Assembly: GCA_031285215.1 (NCBI GenBank)
Contig: JAITWQ010000011.1
Span: 1-8,981, forward strand
From: Syntrophobacterales bacterium
GTDB lineage: Bacteria > Desulfobacterota > Syntrophia > Syntrophales > JAAYKM01
Reading direction: 5' to 3'
Length of the DNA: 8,981 bases
The notes under the pieces were generated by a model. The model did no database searches. It was not told where the DNA came from and saw nothing but the letters and a program-made list of their open reading frames with translations. The translations under genes and the position numbers were made by a program. Within the stretch, counting starts at the first letter, position 1. Every line of letters begins with the position of its first letter. Positions 6,377 to 8,981 of the stretch are shown here, piece after piece.

Positions 6377-8557
6377 TTATAAACCAAAGCCAAGGCCATA
6401 CAGGTTAAGAGATACGAAAAACCGGTGATCATCCGCCGTTTCGCTGTATCCCAGTTTTATTCCCCAGCATTGATGGTAATAATTGACAGCGTAGGTTTGC
6501 TCAACGGTACGGGATGAAAGCTCATTTCTCTTTAAAACGGCTTCCACATCAAAGGCGCGTGTGAGGCGGGCCCGCAGGGCCAGGTTAACTTCCTCAATCA
6601 GACCTTTGGTATAATGATAACCGATAGAAGCGGAATCGCCACGGGATGTCGTCAGCACCAGATCACTGTTGGAGCGCAGCCAATTTCTGCTGTCTATGTC
6701 ATATATACTGCGGTTTCTTACGGTAACATAGGGCAGGGGTCTGAAATCCCATTCCATTTCTACGGGGCCAAGGTGGGAATTATTGGTATTGATGGACGAC
6801 AGGGTATAGCGATCAGGGTCAAGACGATAGGTTTGGGATACTTTCAGCCGCATCATTTCCCGATACTCCGGCCCCGTCTTTTCATTGACCCATTTTGTCA
6901 TCAATGTATTGATCAGAGCATAGGTTATGCCGTTTTGCCTTGCAAACGATGAGGCATAATCGGGCGTATTGAACACATCCGTATTGTTGTCCCCATAGGT
7001 GTAATCCAACTCCAGACGTATGCCGTGGCGAATTTTATCCAGCGATTTGCCGCCCACGCGATAAGTGCGCTGAATATCCGAGGTGAGTATTCCTCCCACG
7101 ACATATCCGCTGCGCAATCCATTACTGTCCACCTGGGGAACCTTGTCGCCATGGGACGACCAGAATGAGCCATGCCATTCGGCCCGCGGCGTAAACTGGG
7201 CATAACGGCCCAAACTGACGGGCATCATCAAAGTGGGATTAACATCAAAAAGGGAACCCTTCTGACCTTCCTGACGATAATAATTATTGTAGGAAGAAAC
7301 AAATTCAAGGCGCAGGGGCGAATAAGGTATGGCCTGATTGATCGCCGTTAAAGTGATCTCCGGATATTGCTGCAGGGTATGAGCATTGGAGGCGGCGGAA
7401 AAATCGTCGGTATAACGGGCCAGCGTTGTCAGATTGAAAAGAGACCAATCCTTGACGGCGCGAATTTTGGAATCCAGCTCCCTCATCGAGGCATCCGCCT
7501 CAAAGGACACCTTATTAAAGGGATTCATCTGGCCCTTATCGTAATGCTGGCGATAATAATTACGGGAAGAAAAGTCTTTAAAATACCAGCGATCCGAAAC
7601 GCGGGCAATATCCGCACGGATATAGTACCCGCTCTCAAAGGAAGATTCGTGCTGCAGGTAAAATGACCAGCGGTTATGATTTTCATCCCAATCCCGGGCA
7701 AAGGGGCCGCTGCGTTCTTCAATACGCAGTCTGTCACGGAGATAGTCACCGTAGATAACACCGGTTATATCCGGCGAAAAGGCATAGCGAAATTCAACCC
7801 CTTCACGAAAACCCCTTTTACTCATGTAATGCTGGTAAAATGTAGCGTCCGTATCCTCGGAGATGGCCCAGTAAAAGGGAAGCATAATATCAAGGCCGTT
7901 TTTATTCTTCGAGTAACTTATGTCGGGCAGCAATAAGCCGGTTTGCCGTGTTGTCTTAACGGGAAAGATAAAATAGGGAGAATAAAGCAGCGGCACTTTA
8001 CCCGCATAAAAAGCGCCATGTTTGATAGTGCCATATCCATCAATGGTGACATTCAGCTCCTTGCCCCTGATAGACCACGCCGGATCAGGGCCGTCGCACG
8101 TTGTGGCAACGGCATCTTCAACACGATACGTCGCTTCGCCGCTTTTTTCAAATTGACTGCCCCGCACAAAAACGTGATTCTGCGCCGCAAACATCCTGCC
8201 CTCATCCACAGTTCCCGTTTTTGTTTTGATATTGAAAACGACGCGATCACCTTCTAAAACATCCTGATTATTTTTTAAGAAAACACGCCCGGCGGCGTAA
8301 ACGGTATCCGTATTTTGCTGTAAGATCACGGAATCAGCTTTTAAATAACCGCCCGTATAATAGACGATAACATCGCCATCGGCGTAATATGTTTCGTCTT
8401 CTTCTTCAAAACGAAACTGATCGGCATGAATATCAACGGGGCCATCCCGAAAGGCAAGTCCATAATCGGCAGCGGAAAACGCAAGCGAGGGCGCCGTCAA
8501 CAATACGAAAAACAGTACGCATACTTGAACAAAAAGCCCTGCACAACGTTGTTCCAT
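6377..8557 (-). CDS. lptD: LPS-assembly outer-membrane protein LptD
   Basis: LptD, with the lipoprotein LptE, forms the outer-membrane translocon that inserts lipopolysaccharide into the outer leaflet. The 726-residue product has a Sec signal peptide (hydrophobic core VCVLFFVLLTAPSLAF, cleavage near residue 29 before ADYG). Next comes an LptA/OstA-like jellyroll (about 38-150) with repeated strands such as ADGDVIVYYTGGYLKADSV and LEGDRVVFNIKTKTG. A large beta-barrel (about 190-726) follows, rich in alternating aromatic and polar residues, with LLYSPYFIFPVKTTRQTGLL at its entry. It ends in the strand LNLYGLGFGL. Cys154 in the N-domain region and Cys697 near the C-terminus could make the interdomain disulfide known from LptD, although E. 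coli has two cysteines at each site. The ATG at 8557 has GAGGA eight bases upstream and was preferred to an in-frame TTG at 8572. Promoter boxes lie about 45-73 bases before the start. Confidence 0.96.
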   Translation of the reverse strand: MEQRCAGLFVQVCVLFFVLLTAPSLAFSAADYGLAFRDGPVDIHADQFRFEEEDETYYADGDVIVYYTGGYLKADSVILQQNTDTVYAAGRVFLKNNQDVLEGDRVVFNIKTKTGTVDEGRMFAAQNHVFVRGSQFEKSGEATYRVEDAVATTCDGPDPAWSIRGKELNVTIDGYGTIKHGAFYAGKVPLLYSPYFIFPVKTTRQTGLLLPDISYSKNKNGLDIMLPFYWAISEDTDATFYQHYMSKRGFREGVEFRYAFSPDITGVIYGDYLRDRLRIEERSGPFARDWDENHNRWSFYLQHESSFESGYYIRADIARVSDRWYFKDFSSRNYYRQHYDKGQMNPFNKVSFEADASMRELDSKIRAVKDWSLFNLTTLARYTDDFSAASNAHTLQQYPEITLTAINQAIPYSPLRLEFVSSYNNYYRQEGQKGSLFDVNPTLMMPVSLGRYAQFTPRAEWHGSFWSSHGDKVPQVDSNGLRSGYVVGGILTSDIQRTYRVGGKSLDKIRHGIRLELDYTYGDNNTDVFNTPDYASSFARQNGITYALINTLMTKWVNEKTGPEYREMMRLKVSQTYRLDPDRYTLSSINTNNSHLGPVEMEWDFRPLPYVTVRNRSIYDIDSRNWLRSNSDLVLTTSRGDSASIGYHYTKGLIEEVNLALRARLTRAFDVEAVLKRNELSSRTVEQTYAVNYYHQCWGIKLGYSETADDHRFFVSLNLYGLGFGL

Positions 8558-8601
8558 TATCTTTGTCCTCAAGCCTTTTATAATTTTTACCGGGGTGGCG
8601 T

Positions 8602-8630
8602 ATCCTATTCTATTTGCATCATTAAGTCAA
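8602..8630 (-). promoter_or_regulatory. putative sigma70-type promoter of lptD
   Basis: On the minus strand TTGACT (8625-8630, five of six matches to the -35 consensus) is separated by exactly 17 bases from TAGGAT (8602-8607, four of six matches to the -10 consensus). The predicted start near 8595 leaves a leader of roughly 38 bases to the lptD ATG at 8557. The same transcript probably includes hydF and the two metalloprotease genes, because I see no convincing terminator or further promoter between them. Confidence 0.6.
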
Positions 8631-8640
8631 AATGATTTAC

Positions 8641-8778
8641 TTCCCGGTCATTCCCTCCATAAATAAGAGAAGAAGACTGTAGATTACGTTGGCTTTGCCT
8701 GTTCAAGGCACGGGCGTCAATAAAACCTTCCGTGTTTACTGTGCGGCTGTGTTGGCCAGGTTCGGCAGCAGGAGAGGG
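8641..8778. other. uvrA-lptD intergenic stretch, no gene seen
   Basis: Between the uvrA stop and the lptD promoter I see no coding sequence. A short inverted repeat on the minus strand, TGCCT-TGAAC-AGGCA (plus 8697-8711), is the only hairpin candidate for a uvrA terminator. It has a five-pair stem and no following T tract, so I do not call it a terminator. Confidence 0.4.
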
Positions 8779-8981
8779 TTAACTGCGCAGATAATTTTTC
8801 AGAAAGACGCCGGTGGGACAAAGGGCGTCTGCCGCGATTTCTTCGGGCGTTCCCGCAGCGATGATCCGGCCCCCCCCCCGCCCCCCCCGGGGGCCCCAAT
8901 AGGTGATATTTTTCGCGCCAAGAAATAAATACACGTTTTTTTAAATAAACAACACGGTATTTACCCAATAAAACCAGCGCA
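8779..8981 (-). CDS. uvrA: UvrA excinuclease subunit, C-terminal end, with apparent frameshift
   Basis: UvrA is the DNA-damage-sensing ATPase of nucleotide excision repair. The last 30 codons, ending at the TAA 8779-8781, read [15 protein letters not shown], then [13 protein letters not shown]. This matches the C-terminal tail of UvrA, where GG-I-GTPE-A-TG-FL is characteristic. Upstream, a different frame (from 8980) reads [11 protein letters not shown], then [11 protein letters not shown]. This lines up without gaps with the family pattern RLVDxGNTVVV...IIDLGPEGGDGGG. Removing one G from the 10-G run at 8870-8879 joins the two frames into one UvrA reading frame. Identity in 8900-8980 is low, and many mismatches look like base-calling faults. 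I therefore think this is a normal gene end with poor sequence quality at the contig edge rather than a true pseudogene. The start and ATPase motifs lie outside the window. Confidence 0.8.
8870..8897. other. G/C homopolymer tract carrying the uvrA frameshift
   Basis: On the plus strand this is ten C, one G, eight C, five G and four C in succession. It covers the codons for the glycine-rich LGPEGGDGGG segment of UvrA, so some G-richness is natural. The runs are longer than the codons require, however, and the reading frame changes by one base inside it. Confidence 0.7.

Noticed and set aside
8645..8668. Tiny minus-strand ORF MEGMTGK with a GGAGGG upstream of its inner ATG, possible leader peptide of lptD
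   Set aside because: It lies upstream of the predicted lptD promoter, so it would not be on that transcript, and an ORF of this size is easily due to chance.
8689..8928. Plus-strand open frame of 79 codons ending in a proline run
   Set aside because: It is antisense to the uvrA tail. The prolines come from the C homopolymer tract, and there is no ribosome site or recognisable domain.
8717..8968. Open frame of 83 codons on the minus strand with a Gly/Pro-rich middle
   Set aside because: Its upstream part follows the UvrA pattern, but after the G tract it continues in the wrong frame, while another frame gives the genuine UvrA tail. It is a product of the one-base shift, not a separate gene.

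Overview
The window comes from a Gram-negative anaerobe, most likely a member of the Desulfobacterota (former Deltaproteobacteria), possibly near the Syntrophus/Smithella group. LptD requires an outer membrane with lipopolysaccharide, and HydF implies [FeFe]-hydrogenase and hydrogen metabolism. The taxon is an inference from gene content and protein style, not from a search. Every gene I can support lies on the minus strand, so the window is read from right to left.

Layout in order of transcription: (1) 8779-8981, the C-terminal end of uvrA entering from off-window, with an apparent frameshift in a G/C homopolymer tract. (2) 8558-8778, an intergenic stretch with a good sigma70-type promoter for lptD. 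(3) 6377-8557, lptD, an outer-membrane LPS-insertion barrel. (4) 5071-6321, hydF, the [FeFe]-hydrogenase maturation GTPase and scaffold. (5) 4071-5060 and 3039-3998, two tandem paralogous membrane-anchored zinc metalloproteases (matrixin-like metzincins) with a long coiled-coil insert. The first starts at a GTG whose Shine-Dalgarno sequence overlaps the hydF stop codon. (6) 1798-2937, an unrecognised secreted protein with its own consensus-like promoter. (7) 260-1747, a 495-residue two-domain ThyX-like protein in which each half has kept different parts of the ThyX signature. (8) 1-85, the start of a ParD-type ribbon-helix-helix antitoxin with its own promoter, running off the left edge.

There appear to be at least three transcription units: lptD-hydF-metalloprotease-metalloprotease from the promoter near 8602-8630; the secreted protein plus thyX from the promoter at 2971-2999; and the antitoxin unit from 117-145. 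The first mixes envelope biogenesis, hydrogenase maturation and envelope proteolysis. Apart from the tight hydF/metalloprotease junction there is no evident shared pathway, so I would not claim one.

I see no mobile element, CRISPR array, tRNA or rRNA. The most notable points are the complementary decay of the two ThyX halves, the duplicated coiled-coil metzincins coupled to hydF, and the sequence deterioration in the uvrA tail, which looks like a contig-end artefact. No stretch longer than 300 bases lacks a gene.
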